In this document: one piece after another, positions 42,655-51,400 of the stretch
Layout: every line of letters starts with the position of its first letter
Position numbering within the stretch: the stretch's first letter is position 1
Assembly: GCF_004366035.1 (NCBI RefSeq)
Contig: NZ_SOEE01000005.1
Coordinates: forward strand, 310,001 to 374,000
Length of the DNA stretch: 64,000 nt
Direction: 5' to 3'
Origin: Cytobacillus oceanisediminis
GTDB taxonomy: Bacteria > Bacillota > Bacilli > Bacillales > Cytobacillaceae
Position numbers and translations under genes: made by a program
The notes under the pieces: model-generated
Seen by the model: the letters and a program-made list of their open reading frames with translations, nothing else
Told to the model about the DNA's origin: nothing
Databases searched by the model: none

Positions 42655-42785
42655 AATGACTCCTTTTTGCGAACATGTTTGCCACTTATTTTACAAGAGA
42701 TGAGGAAAGGGTTCAATTTTGCTCCTTGTCAGCTAGTTTGACTTATTTTCACGGTAATGGTGCAGGAAAGCTGGTATGGCGCAAA

Positions 42786-42903
42786 GTGACCGATAAAATG
42801 AAAATCTGACCGATATCCTTGACTTAGTGACCGATAAAATGAAAATCCGACCGATATCCTTGACTTAGTGACCGATAAAATGAAAATCCGGCTGATATCC
42901 CCC
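42786..42903 (-). repeat. 20/21-bp-period intergenic repeat island 5
   Basis: Units start at 42786, 42806, 42827, 42847, 42868 and 42888, alternating 20 and 21 bp. Two unit types alternate, GTGACCGATAAAATG and CGACCGATATCCTTG, giving a 41-bp higher-order repeat. The complement core TTTATCGGTCAC matches island 1. Confidence 0.8.
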
Positions 42904-42955
42904 TCGCAGCAGCCTTATGCAGCCGCTTTTCCTGGCCCAACACCCCAATGCATAC

Positions 42956-42995
42956 AAAAAAAACTGCATGACAGGCACAAAACCCATCATGCAGC
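42956..42995 (-). terminator. Terminator after the gamma-SASP gene
   Basis: On the minus strand CTGCATGA and TCATGCAG pair around a loop of 15 nt, followed by T8. Confidence 0.8.
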
Positions 42996-42999
42996 TTCA

Positions 43000-43191
43000 T
43001 TAAAATGGCTTATTCGGTTCATAGGTCGGCTGCTGGTTTTGTGCCTGATACTGCTGGCTTTTGGCTGCCGCATCCTGGACGTTTTCTTCAAGAGCAAATT
43101 CAGTGTCCATTCCTTTTTTGAATTGGTCCGCCTGGTTTTGGGCGGCTACGATCTGCTGTTCTTCTGTTACTTTATTCGGCTGCTTTGGCAT
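43000..43191 (-). CDS. Gamma-type small acid-soluble spore protein, short form
   Basis: A 63-residue Gln-, Ala- and Asn-rich protein. It begins MPKQPNK, as many Bacillus gamma-type SASP do, and contains one TEF-A-E repeat-like segment (GMDTEFALEENVQ) followed by QYQAQNQQ. SASP-gamma proteins store amino acids in the spore. It is shorter than the two-repeat forms I know (about 85-95 residues). Start after AAGGAGAG; single gene with its own terminator. Confidence 0.75.
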   Translation of the reverse strand: MPKQPNKVTEEQQIVAAQNQADQFKKGMDTEFALEENVQDAAAKSQQYQAQNQQPTYEPNKPF

Positions 43192-43259
43192 CCATATCTC
43201 TCCTTTATTTTAGAAGTATAGCTATAGATTTTCCAAAGCTCCAGGCACTATTCACCTTT

Positions 43260-44237
43260 TTACAGGTCCACCTTAGTTCCGACGCCTTCAAGAATTGCTT
43301 TTTCATAAACGGCTGCAGCTACAGCGAGGTCAAAGTAGGCAATGCCGACTGATTTAAAAAGGGTAATCTCTTCATCGTTTTCTCTGCCTGCGATCACTCC
43401 GGCTGATAATTGTCCGAGTTCGCCGTGAAGGTCCGAGAAGCTCCAGATGCCTTCTCTGGCAGGAATAATAAAATCACCCGCTTCATCTTTGACCCCTTCC
43501 AAGGTATCTGCGACGATTTTAGAGCTTCGCAGCAGTGTTTCTGCGTCGACTTCCTGCATATGCGGAAGATAGGAGCCTACCCCGTTAATATGCGTACCCG
43601 GCCGGATGGCCTTGCCTGAGAACACAGGCTTTTCCGAGCGGGTGCTGCAGATAACAATATCCGCCCGGGAAACAGCTTCATCTGCATTTTCCAAGATGGT
43701 CACCGGACCGTTGAATTCATGAAATTTCCCAGAAAACTCTTGTGCCTTTGCAGCCGTCCGGTTGTACAGTAAAATTTCCTCTATTTCACGGACCTCCAAA
43801 ACGGCCTGCAGCTGCTCTTCAGCCATTGCCCCGCACCCGATCACGGCCACAGACCTTGACGATTTTTTTGCCAGATGCTTAGTGGCAATGCCGCTCACGG
43901 CCCCGGTCCGGAGCCTTGTCAGGTAAGAGGCATTCATGCATGCGAGGTGTTCTCCATTATCCGTATCGCTCAGCAAAATGACTCCTTGAGTCGTTTTTTT
44001 GCCGAGCGCGGGGTTCTCCGGAAAAATGGTGACCACCTTCACAGCCGTTTTGCCAATTGGCGTCATGGCACTCGGCATATAAAGGGCAGATGCCTGTTTC
44101 TCCGGAAAGTCCAGGACGGTTCTATGGGGATTCTGGATTTTCCCCTCCAGATGATGTATCAGGGCATTTTCCAGATCTTTAATGGCTGATCCCATCGTAT
44201 AGATGGATTTGATTTCTTTTTCAGATAATAAAAGCAT
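43260..44237 (-). CDS. Ornithine cyclodeaminase / mu-crystallin family protein
   Basis: A 325-residue NAD(P)-dependent protein. The Rossmann loop is VAVIGCGAMAEEQLQAV, preceded by GEHLACMNASYLTRLRTGAVSG, which holds the catalytic and substrate residues of ornithine cyclodeaminase and related alanine or ketimine dehydrogenases. The exact substrate cannot be told. The ATG at 44237 follows AAAGGTAG; a longer frame upstream overlaps the MFS gene and is not needed. It lies 13 bp after the MFS gene, in one operon. Confidence 0.88.
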   Translation of the reverse strand: MLLLSEKEIKSIYTMGSAIKDLENALIHHLEGKIQNPHRTVLDFPEKQASALYMPSAMTPIGKTAVKVVTIFPENPALGKKTTQGVILLSDTDNGEHLACMNASYLTRLRTGAVSGIATKHLAKKSSRSVAVIGCGAMAEEQLQAVLEVREIEEILLYNRTAAKAQEFSGKFHEFNGPVTILENADEAVSRADIVICSTRSEKPVFSGKAIRPGTHINGVGSYLPHMQEVDAETLLRSSKIVADTLEGVKDEAGDFIIPAREGIWSFSDLHGELGQLSAGVIAGRENDEEITLFKSVGIAYFDLAVAAAVYEKAILEGVGTKVDL

Positions 44238-44250
44238 AAAATCTACCTTT

Positions 44251-45585
44251 CTAAGCTTTTTGGCCGGTTTGTCCGAAGCCTGTATGGAGTGAATCATCTC
44301 CTGGCAGATCAGAATCAAGGTCCTGATTGCTTCGGTCACGGACGGATGCAATCGCAATTAAAGAGATGGCGGCTGCAAGCATGATATATAACGCTACAGG
44401 AACATAGGAATTGTCATACGCATTCAGCAGGGCAGTTGCAACGAGAGGAGCGGTTCCTCCTGCCAGAGCAGCCCCTATTTGATAGCCCAGTGTGATGCCG
44501 GTATAGCGGACATTCGACTTAAATATTTCAGAAAACATCGTCCCGAGGACAGCGGTGATTGGAGCCCAAATGATGCCAAGCCCCAATATGGTAGCCACAA
44601 CCAGCAGAACCGCCGAACCCTGATGAAGCAGCCAGAAGTATGGAAAGGCGTAAAGCATCATAAGGACCGTTCCGCCTACATATAGCTTTTTCCGGCCAAT
44701 TTTGTCAGACAGTCTTCCCATGATCGGGATTAGTATTGTAGTAATAATCGTTGCAATCGTAACGGCGCTCAGGGTAACGGTGCGCGAGAACCCGAGCTGT
44801 GTTGTCGCATAGGAAACAATAAAGGTTCCGAAAATATAAAATGGCGCTGTCTCCACCACTTTTGCGCCGACCGCAATCAATACTTCCTTCCAATGGCTGC
44901 GCATCGTTTCCACAAACGGAATCTTGGCAATTTCACCTTTCTCCTTGGCCTTTTTAAAGGATGGTGTTTCATCAATCCCTTTGCGGATCCATAAGCCAAA
45001 AAAGACAAGCAGGGAACTTAGAATGAACGGCACACGCCATCCCCATGATAAAAAGGCTTCCTCAGGCAATAAAGTCATGATGGATAAGGCAAGCGTTCCA
45101 AGGAGCATTCCGATAGTGACACCCATTTGCGGAATGCTACCAAAAAAGCCGCGCCGATTCTTTGGGGCATACTCAACAGCAAGCAGAAGCGCTCCGCCCC
45201 ATTCTCCTCCGAGGCCAATACCTTGTATTAAGCGTAAAATTATCAGCAGGATCGGTGCAGCCGCACCAATATTGTCGTAGGTAGGCAAAAAGCCCATGAG
45301 GACTGTTGCACCGCCCATAAGGGACAGTGTGAGGACAAGGGTCTTCTTTCTGCCGATTTTATCGCCAATGTGGCTGAAAATAACCCCGCCAAGCGGGCGG
45401 ATGAAGAAAGCAAGTGCGAAAGATGCATATGCCAGCATTAAACCGACAGCCGGGTCATCACTATGAAAAAACATTTGATTAAATACAAGTGCAGCAACCG
45501 TCCCATACAAAAAGTAATCAAACCATTCGATGGAACTTCCGATCAGGCTTGCGATCAGCACTTTCTTTTCTAATTTCTTTTCCAT
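44251..45585 (-). CDS. MFS metabolite:proton symporter (ProP/ShiA-like)
   Basis: A 444-residue transporter with twelve helices. IEWFDYFLYGTVAALVF in helix 1, GDKIGRKKTLV and GRLSDKIGRKK (loop 2-3 and 8-9 motifs) and GIGLGGEWGGALLL identify the metabolite:H+ symporter branch of the MFS, whose members carry osmolytes, citrate, shikimate or aromatic acids. It is upstream of, and co-transcribed with, the ornithine cyclodeaminase-like gene, which suggests uptake of the substrate of that enzyme. ATG 45585 after GAGGGGG. Confidence 0.9.
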   Translation of the reverse strand: MEKKLEKKVLIASLIGSSIEWFDYFLYGTVAALVFNQMFFHSDDPAVGLMLAYASFALAFFIRPLGGVIFSHIGDKIGRKKTLVLTLSLMGGATVLMGFLPTYDNIGAAAPILLIILRLIQGIGLGGEWGGALLLAVEYAPKNRRGFFGSIPQMGVTIGMLLGTLALSIMTLLPEEAFLSWGWRVPFILSSLLVFFGLWIRKGIDETPSFKKAKEKGEIAKIPFVETMRSHWKEVLIAVGAKVVETAPFYIFGTFIVSYATTQLGFSRTVTLSAVTIATIITTILIPIMGRLSDKIGRKKLYVGGTVLMMLYAFPYFWLLHQGSAVLLVVATILGLGIIWAPITAVLGTMFSEIFKSNVRYTGITLGYQIGAALAGGTAPLVATALLNAYDNSYVPVALYIMLAAAISLIAIASVRDRSNQDLDSDLPGDDSLHTGFGQTGQKA

Positions 45586-45625
45586 TTCATTTCCCCCTCT
45601 CTTGACTGTAAAAATGTACAAGTTC

Positions 45626-45655
45626 ATCATAGTTTATATTATTTTGATATTTCAA
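45626..45655 (-). promoter_or_regulatory. Probable promoter of the MFS-OCD operon
   Basis: On the minus strand TTGAAA (45655-45650), an 18-bp spacer and TATGAT (45631-45626). The -35 lies inside TTGA-N4-TCAA, which could be a weak operator. Confidence 0.5.
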
Positions 45656-45731
45656 TATATTTTTAAAATTGGCTAATAAATAGAACTTATTTACCTGCCT
45701 AGTCCCTAAGGTGAAAGTATGGGAATGTTTT

Positions 45732-45740
45732 TGTTATAAT
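45732..45740 (+). promoter_or_regulatory. Extended -10 promoter of the MFS drug-type gene
   Basis: TGTTATAAT is an extended -10 element 43 bp upstream of the TTG start at 45784; no good -35 is visible, as allowed for this class. Confidence 0.5.
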
Positions 45741-45783
45741 CATAATACTTAGATGGAATTTGATCTTAACTGGAGTGAACACG

Positions 45784-46956
45784 TTGAATACAAAAAAAGC
45801 ACTGCCTCTTTTATTCGCAGTTATGTTTCTTGTTATGGTGGGGTTTGGAATCATCATACCTGTCATCCCCTTTTATGCGGAAGAATTAGGGGCCTCACCC
45901 ACTGAACTGGGCCTATTAATGGCCGTTTATTCGTTGATGCAGCTGCTGTTTGCGCCTATGTGGGGGCGCATTTCCGATAAAATCGGACGCAAACCGATCA
46001 TAATGATCGGCATCTTTGGCCTTGGCCTGTCTTTTTTCATGATGGCCTTATCCACTGAGCTTTGGATGCTGTTTGCTGCCAGAATCATCGGCGGCTTCCT
46101 GTCATCTGCCAATATGCCGACTGTCATGGCCTATGTAGCGGATATTACATCTGAAGAAGACCGCGGAAAAGGGATGGGGATCATTGGAGCTGCAGTTGGC
46201 TTAGGATTTATTTTTGGGCCGGCAATCGGGGGCATCTTTTCCCGGGAAAGTTTGAACATTCCTTTCTACGCGGCAGGAACATCTTCGTTTATCACATTTT
46301 TCCTTGTCATGCTTGTGCTGAAGGAATCCCTTTCACCAGAGCAGCGCAGCCAGGGAACTGCTAAGCGTCCAGGACTTTTAACAGCTTTAAGCGGAAACAC
46401 TGGAATTTTGTTTATCCTTCAGCTGTTTGTTTCGCTGTCGCTGGCAGGTCTGGAAGCAACCTTCGCGTATTTTGCTGCTGAAAAAGCTGGCCTTGGGACC
46501 GTGGAGCTTGGCTATATCTTTATGATCATGGGGTTTGGAGGCGCCCTTGTACAGGGCGGTTTAGTAGGAAGAATGACGAAAAAGTACGGAGAAGGGGCTG
46601 TGATTCAGCTGGGGGTCATCATATCTGCCATTGGCTTTGGACTTATCCTCCTGGTTGACAGTTTTACCACAGCAGCGATTTTCTTAACAGTTTTCGGCAT
46701 CGGAAACGGGTTTATCCGCCCGAGCGTATCTTCCCTGCTGACAAAGACATCTCAGACAGGACACGGCAGCACGACTGGCCTGCTGTCATCATTTGACTCT
46801 CTTGGACGTATTATCGGGCCCCCGCTTGGCGGTTGGCTTTTTACGATGAGTATAGGCGCCCCGTACATCTCGGGAATCCTGCTTTCCGGATTGGCATTCG
46901 TGTTGTATCGTGTTTATTCTGCCAAGGTAAACAGAACTCAATCAATTACATCTTAA
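45784..46956 (+). CDS. MFS drug-efflux-type transporter (Bmr/TetA-like)
   Basis: A 390-residue, twelve-helix MFS protein. Motif A is GRISDKIGRKPIIM, and motif C, typical of drug/proton antiporters, is seen as GAAVGLGFIFGPAIGGIF. Probable multidrug efflux; the substrate is unknown. The start is TTG at 45784, 6 nt past GGAGTG; an upstream ATG at 45760 has no site. Single gene. Confidence 0.88.
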   Translation: MNTKKALPLLFAVMFLVMVGFGIIIPVIPFYAEELGASPTELGLLMAVYSLMQLLFAPMWGRISDKIGRKPIIMIGIFGLGLSFFMMALSTELWMLFAARIIGGFLSSANMPTVMAYVADITSEEDRGKGMGIIGAAVGLGFIFGPAIGGIFSRESLNIPFYAAGTSSFITFFLVMLVLKESLSPEQRSQGTAKRPGLLTALSGNTGILFILQLFVSLSLAGLEATFAYFAAEKAGLGTVELGYIFMIMGFGGALVQGGLVGRMTKKYGEGAVIQLGVIISAIGFGLILLVDSFTTAAIFLTVFGIGNGFIRPSVSSLLTKTSQTGHGSTTGLLSSFDSLGRIIGPPLGGWLFTMSIGAPYISGILLSGLAFVLYRVYSAKVNRTQSITS

Positions 46957-46964
46957 AAATAGGG

Positions 46965-46992
46965 AAAGGAGGCCGCTTATGCCTCCTTTTTC
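46965..46992. terminator. Bidirectional terminator
   Basis: AAAGGAGGC and GCCTCCTTT around cgcttat, between converging genes, with T5 on the plus strand. Confidence 0.85.
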
Positions 46993-47588
46993 TATTTCTG
47001 TAATATAGCCTGAATCACATGTCCCGTACCTGTATGGCCTTTTCCTTCCACTCTCTCCTGTTCGCCATAAAAGAAATGAAGGACTTTATAACTCTTAATC
47101 CATTGGAGAAGATCTGCGGGATCATAAACCATATCAACACTTTTAGGCCCGCCTGTTCCATAGCGGAGCTGATCCTCTGAATAGACTTCAAGCATGACGA
47201 TTCCACCCGGCTTTACAACGGAAACCAGCTTATCAAAAACAGTCTTTTGGTCTTTTTTCAGAAAATGGCCGAAAACCATAATCGAAGCATCATACTCCCC
47301 TGATGGCACAGGATCATGAATAAGATCCTTCTGTCCTGTTTCTATTCTGACATGATGGCGTTCAGCCAGCTGCTGTGTTTTAATTAAGCCGCTTTGTGTA
47401 TAATCCCATGCAGTTACCTCATGCCCCTTTCTTGCAAGGAAAACAGCATTCCGGCCCTCACCCTCAGCCAAAGCAGCAACTCGCGTGTGCCCTTCAAGCC
47501 GCCACGCCTGCTCTCTGATAAATTCATTGGGCTCATCGCCATATAAATATCCTTCTGCGGAGAACTTTTCCTCCCATAGATTTGCCAA
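46992..47588 (-). CDS. Class I SAM-dependent methyltransferase (TehB-like)
   Basis: A 198-residue methyltransferase. The SAM loop region is VAALAEGEGRNAVFLARKGHEVTAWDYTQSG, followed by the YDASIMVFGHF motif and VVKPGGIVMLEVYS. Family members include tellurite-resistance TehB and thiopurine-type enzymes; the substrate is unknown. The start TTG at 47588 lies about 8 nt after AGGAGTGG. It is divergent from the candidate selenoprotein gene, 93 bp away. Confidence 0.87.
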   Translation of the reverse strand: MANLWEEKFSAEGYLYGDEPNEFIREQAWRLEGHTRVAALAEGEGRNAVFLARKGHEVTAWDYTQSGLIKTQQLAERHHVRIETGQKDLIHDPVPSGEYDASIMVFGHFLKKDQKTVFDKLVSVVKPGGIVMLEVYSEDQLRYGTGGPKSVDMVYDPADLLQWIKSYKVLHFFYGEQERVEGKGHTGTGHVIQAILQK

Positions 47589-47681
47589 TATAACCACTCC
47601 TTCCTGATAAGGTATTCTAGAAGTGGTTATGGAAATCCTATTGTATAATGGAAAAAATGCCGGCAGGAGAGGAGGATGACG

Positions 47682-48011
47682 ATGAAAGAGCTGACGAAGA
47701 TGGAAGAGGTGCACCAGTTTATTCAGAGCGCTGAGCTAGGCCTGATATATGTGCTGACTGACGGCTGAAGCGTCTGTCATGGTCTGCTTCCTCAGGTTGA
47801 GGAAGTGTTGGAAGATTATCCCCATATAGAAGCACGATTTGTGAATGCAGGAAAGGTCACTGAGATAGCCGGGTTCCTCATGGCTTTTACAGTGCCCGTG
47901 ATTGCTTTATATCTGGATGGAAGAGAAGTTCTGAGGGAGGCTCGGTTCATACCGGTCGAGAAGCTTCGTGATGATTTGAAGAAGATTTATGAGGGTGTTT
48001 TTGATGTATAA
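47682..48011 (+). CDS. Thioredoxin-like protein with in-frame UGA at the first redox cysteine (candidate selenoprotein)
   Basis: Read through the UGA at 47766-47768, this is a 109-residue thioredoxin-fold protein. GGAGG precedes the ATG at 47682. Residues 1-28 end in LIYVLTDG; codon 29 is UGA; then SVCHGLLPQVEEVLEDYP. Bacillus homologues known to me have CSVC at this place, so the UGA stands exactly for the first cysteine of CxxC, giving U-S-V-C. The frame stays open to 48011, with the cis-Pro segment FTVPVIALYLDG near residue 72. A hairpin of SECIS type starts 18 nt after the UGA. A nonsense mutation or base error is the alternative. Terminator follows directly. Confidence 0.7.
47787..47805 (+). 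promoter_or_regulatory. Bacterial SECIS-like hairpin
   Basis: CTTCCTCA (47787-47794), loop GGT, TGAGGAAG (47798-47805): a perfect 8-bp stem. The loop begins with G and lies 26 nt after the UGA, inside the 16-37 nt range used to define bacterial SECIS elements. It is within the coding sequence, as bacterial SECIS are. Confidence 0.65.
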
Positions 48012-48012
48012 A

Positions 48013-48050
48013 ACAAGGACTGACGGTGCTTTTCCGCCAGTCCTTTTTGA
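48013..48050 (+). terminator. Terminator after the thioredoxin-like gene
   Basis: AAGGACTGACGG and CCGCCAGTCCTT form a stem with one mismatch, followed by T6. Confidence 0.88.
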
Positions 48051-48277
48051 CTAATCAGCTGATTGTTTAAAAAATCAGCCTTGCATAAGCACAAGAATTC
48101 GAATGTTAAAATTAATAGATTTGCAGTAAATTAGAATATTATTTTCTTTCCCTATTAAATAACCCCAAATTTTATTGTCATAAATACCTACAAACACTCC
48201 CAATCATCCATCATTTTATTAAAACCTAATTCTTTTTACCCGGTTTTAACACTTAAACCGCCTTTGAATTTCCCCAA

Positions 48278-48306
48278 TTAACAGAATGTTCTTTCTTCTC
48301 TATACT
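48278..48306 (+). promoter_or_regulatory. Promoter of the S8 protease gene
   Basis: TTAACA (48278-48283), a 17-bp spacer and TATACT (48301-48306). Upstream CGGTTT-N8-AAACCG (48241-48260) is an inverted repeat that could be an operator. The predicted 5' untranslated region is about 135 nt. The preceding stretch from 48051 is AT-rich without a gene. Confidence 0.65.
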
Positions 48307-48360
48307 TTTCATTAGAAGGTCCTTACAAACTATGAATCAAGTATTTAAGGAGGTTGGTCC

Positions 48361-48405
48361 TTGATTAATTAAAGCAGTTAATAGGGGTGATTTCCCAGCT
48401 GCTTT
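48361..48405 (+). promoter_or_regulatory. Leader mini-ORF and hairpin before the S8 protease gene
   Basis: A strong AAGGAGG at 48347-48353 is followed 7 nt later by TTG-ATT-AAT-TAA (48361-48372), a three-codon frame. It runs into a hairpin in which AAAGCAG (48371-48377) pairs with CTGCTTT (48399-48405) and GGG pairs with CCC inside. The combination could influence mRNA stability or translation; it may also be accidental. Confidence 0.35.
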
Positions 48406-48448
48406 AAAAGTGAATTACTATACTGATTTGAAGAGGAGAATGGGCACG

Positions 48449-51400
48449 ATGGGAGATTTCAGGTTGAAAAAGTATTTAACAGCTGCCATGGCTGCTGCTA
48501 TGCTGGCCGTTCCGCCCCTGCAGGCTTCGGCTGATGATTCAGGAAAAGGAATTCTAAAAGGGGCAGATGGCAAAGCGGCCATAACCAATCTGCAAGGGAT
48601 GAATGCAAAAGCCAGTAAAGGCAAGCATGTCATCACCCTTATTACAGGTGATGTCGTAACCGTAACTGAATTTGCAGATGGAAAGAATATCATTCATGTT
48701 GAACCAGCGGATCCTTCCGCAAGTGGAGCACGTATTTTGACAGCCAACAAGGAAACGTATGTCATTCCTGATCAGGCTATCTCATATCTGGCTTCCGGAT
48801 TTTTAGACCAGGACCTGTTCAATATTACGGCTTTAATTAAAGATGGCTATGATGACGAGAATCAAAAGGAATTACCGGTCATCATTCAATATTCCGAATC
48901 CAAAGGCCGTTCAGCTGATGCTCATCCAGCCCCAAAAGGCTCAAAGAAAACCCATGTGCTTGAAAGCATAGATAGTGTAGCAGTCTCAGCTGATAAGAAA
49001 GAAACAAAGGAATTCTGGAAAGAAGTGACTAAAGCAAACAAAACTTCTAAGAAGTCTAAAGCTGTACTGGCTCCAGGCATTGAAAAAATCTGGCTGGATG
49101 GCCGTGTCGAAGCTTCTCTTGAACAAAGTGTCCCTCAGATCGGAGCCCCTTCAGCTTGGGAATCCGGCTATGATGGAACAGGCGTAAAGGTGGCTGTTCT
49201 TGATACCGGAATTGATTCAGAGCATCCGGACATTGCAGGCCAATTGGATGAGGCAGTGAGCTTCGTTCCAGGTGAAGAAGTGACCGATATGCATGCACAT
49301 GGGACACATGTGGCTTCTACAGTGCTTGGCACAGGTGAAGCCTCCGAAGGACGGAATCAGGGTGTGGCTCCCGGCTCACGCCTCCTTGTAGGAAAAGTCC
49401 TGAGTAATGAAGGTTTTGGCCAGGATTCATGGATTATAGATGGAATGGAGTGGGCTGCTGAAAACGCCAAAATCGTCAATATGAGCCTGGGCAGTTCTGA
49501 ACCAAGCGATGGAACGGACCCAATGGCTCAAGCGGTGAACAATCTTAGTAAAGAAACCGGCTCCTTGTTTGTTATTGCTGCCGGGAACACTGGCAGTGAA
49601 GGAATCGGATCACCAGGAGCTGCTGACGAAGCTCTTACTGTTGGCGCCGTGGACAAGTCCGACAATCTTGCCTGGTTCTCGTCTAAAGGGCCTAGCTTTG
49701 GAAGCTCAGGATTAAAGCCTGACCTTACTGCTCCTGGAGTTGGAATCATGGCTGCGCGTTCTCAATATACGAACCAGGGAAGCGGCTCTTACATGAGCAT
49801 GGATGGCACATCAATGGCAACACCTCATGTTGCTGGAGCTGCAGCCCTTCTCTCCCAGCGCCACCCTGACTGGACCGGAGGACAGCTTAAAGAAGCTCTG
49901 ATGAGCACCACAAAGAAGCTGGAGGACATTAAGCCTTTTGAAGGCGGAACTGGTCGTCTTGATGCTGAAGCTGCAGTGCTTGGCAATATAAGGGCAACTG
50001 GGTCCCTCGATTTTGGCTTCTATGACTGGCCTCATGAGAATGATGTTCCGGCTGAGAAGGCCATTACGTATACAAACGATAGCAGCCAGGATGTGACATT
50101 GGATCTGTCAGTATCGATAAAGGATGGCCATGACACCGATGCTCCTGCCGGAATGGTAAAACTTTCATCAGAAAAAGTGACTATCCCAGCTAATGGAAGT
50201 GCCGAGGTTACAGTTACACTCGACCCAAATAACAGTGACTTTGGTACCCGTTATCAGGGCCATATCAGTGCTGCAGCAGAGGGTCAAAAAATTGTCCATA
50301 CTGCATTAGGCATGATTAAAGAAGATGAAAGGTATCCCCTTACCATAAAGGCAGTTGATCGGGATGGGGAAGCTGCCTCAGCATACTTTTACCTGTTGGG
50401 CCCAACTGGCGATCCTCAGTTCATGTCAGTGGAAGGTACGAAGGAGCTGCGGCTGCCGAAAGGAACGTATTCCGTTATGTCCATGATGGACGTTGATGCG
50501 GATACAGATCATGCAGGTGTCGCGCTTGTCGGCGACCCGGAAATTAACATGGATGGCCCTCAGACTGTTATGCTGGATGCCCGCAAGGCAAACGAAATTA
50601 CTGTGGATGTTCCAAAAGAGACAGAAGCAAATTACCGGAAACTGGAGTATTACCGAAGCATTAATGGAAACCAGGTGAATGACATTTACATTATGCCTGC
50701 AGTCGTGGATAAAATGTATGCTGCGCCAACAGAGAAAGTAAAAGATGGCGAATTCACACAAGCTACGCGCTGGCGCCTGGCAGAGCCAATGCTGACAATC
50801 AGTTACAAAGGAAAGGAATTGGATGATATCCCACAGGCTGGAAGCACTCTCCTGAATGGGAAGTATAATTTGAATGCTGTCTATGCCGGAAATGGATCTC
50901 CAGCGGATTATGAAAAGCTGGATGTAAAGGGAAAAGCCGCAATTGTGCAGCGCAGTGATGCATTAACAGGATCAGAACGTGCTGCAGCAGCGTTAGCAGC
51001 AGGAGCACAACTATTGATTACCGTTAATGATGGACCTCAGGAGCTTAGTGAATGGGTAGGAATAGAAAATGAAGATTTTTCACTTTCCAACAGCCCTCTA
51101 CCGGTTGCTGGTGTCAGCAGCACTGAAGGCAAAGAGCTGATCGCAGCTGCCAAGTCTGGAAAATTGACTTTAAAAGTCGAGGGTACACCTGACTCGGATT
51201 ACTTATATGACCTGGTGGACATGCATCATCAGGCAGTGCCTAAAGAGGTAAACTATTCTCCGAAAACGAAGGACCTTGTTAAAATCAACTCTGAATATAA
51301 ATCAGACCGTCCTGCTCCGGGTGCTGAGTTCCGGTATGATATTTTGGCGCACAGCTTTGCCGGAGTAGGCTTCCTGCAGACCCTGTCACTTCCGTCTGTC

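Noticed and set aside
47805..48011. Separate 68-codon gene starting at TTG 47805
   Set aside because: No ribosome site, and it begins in the middle of a thioredoxin fold that continues in frame from 47682 through the UGA.
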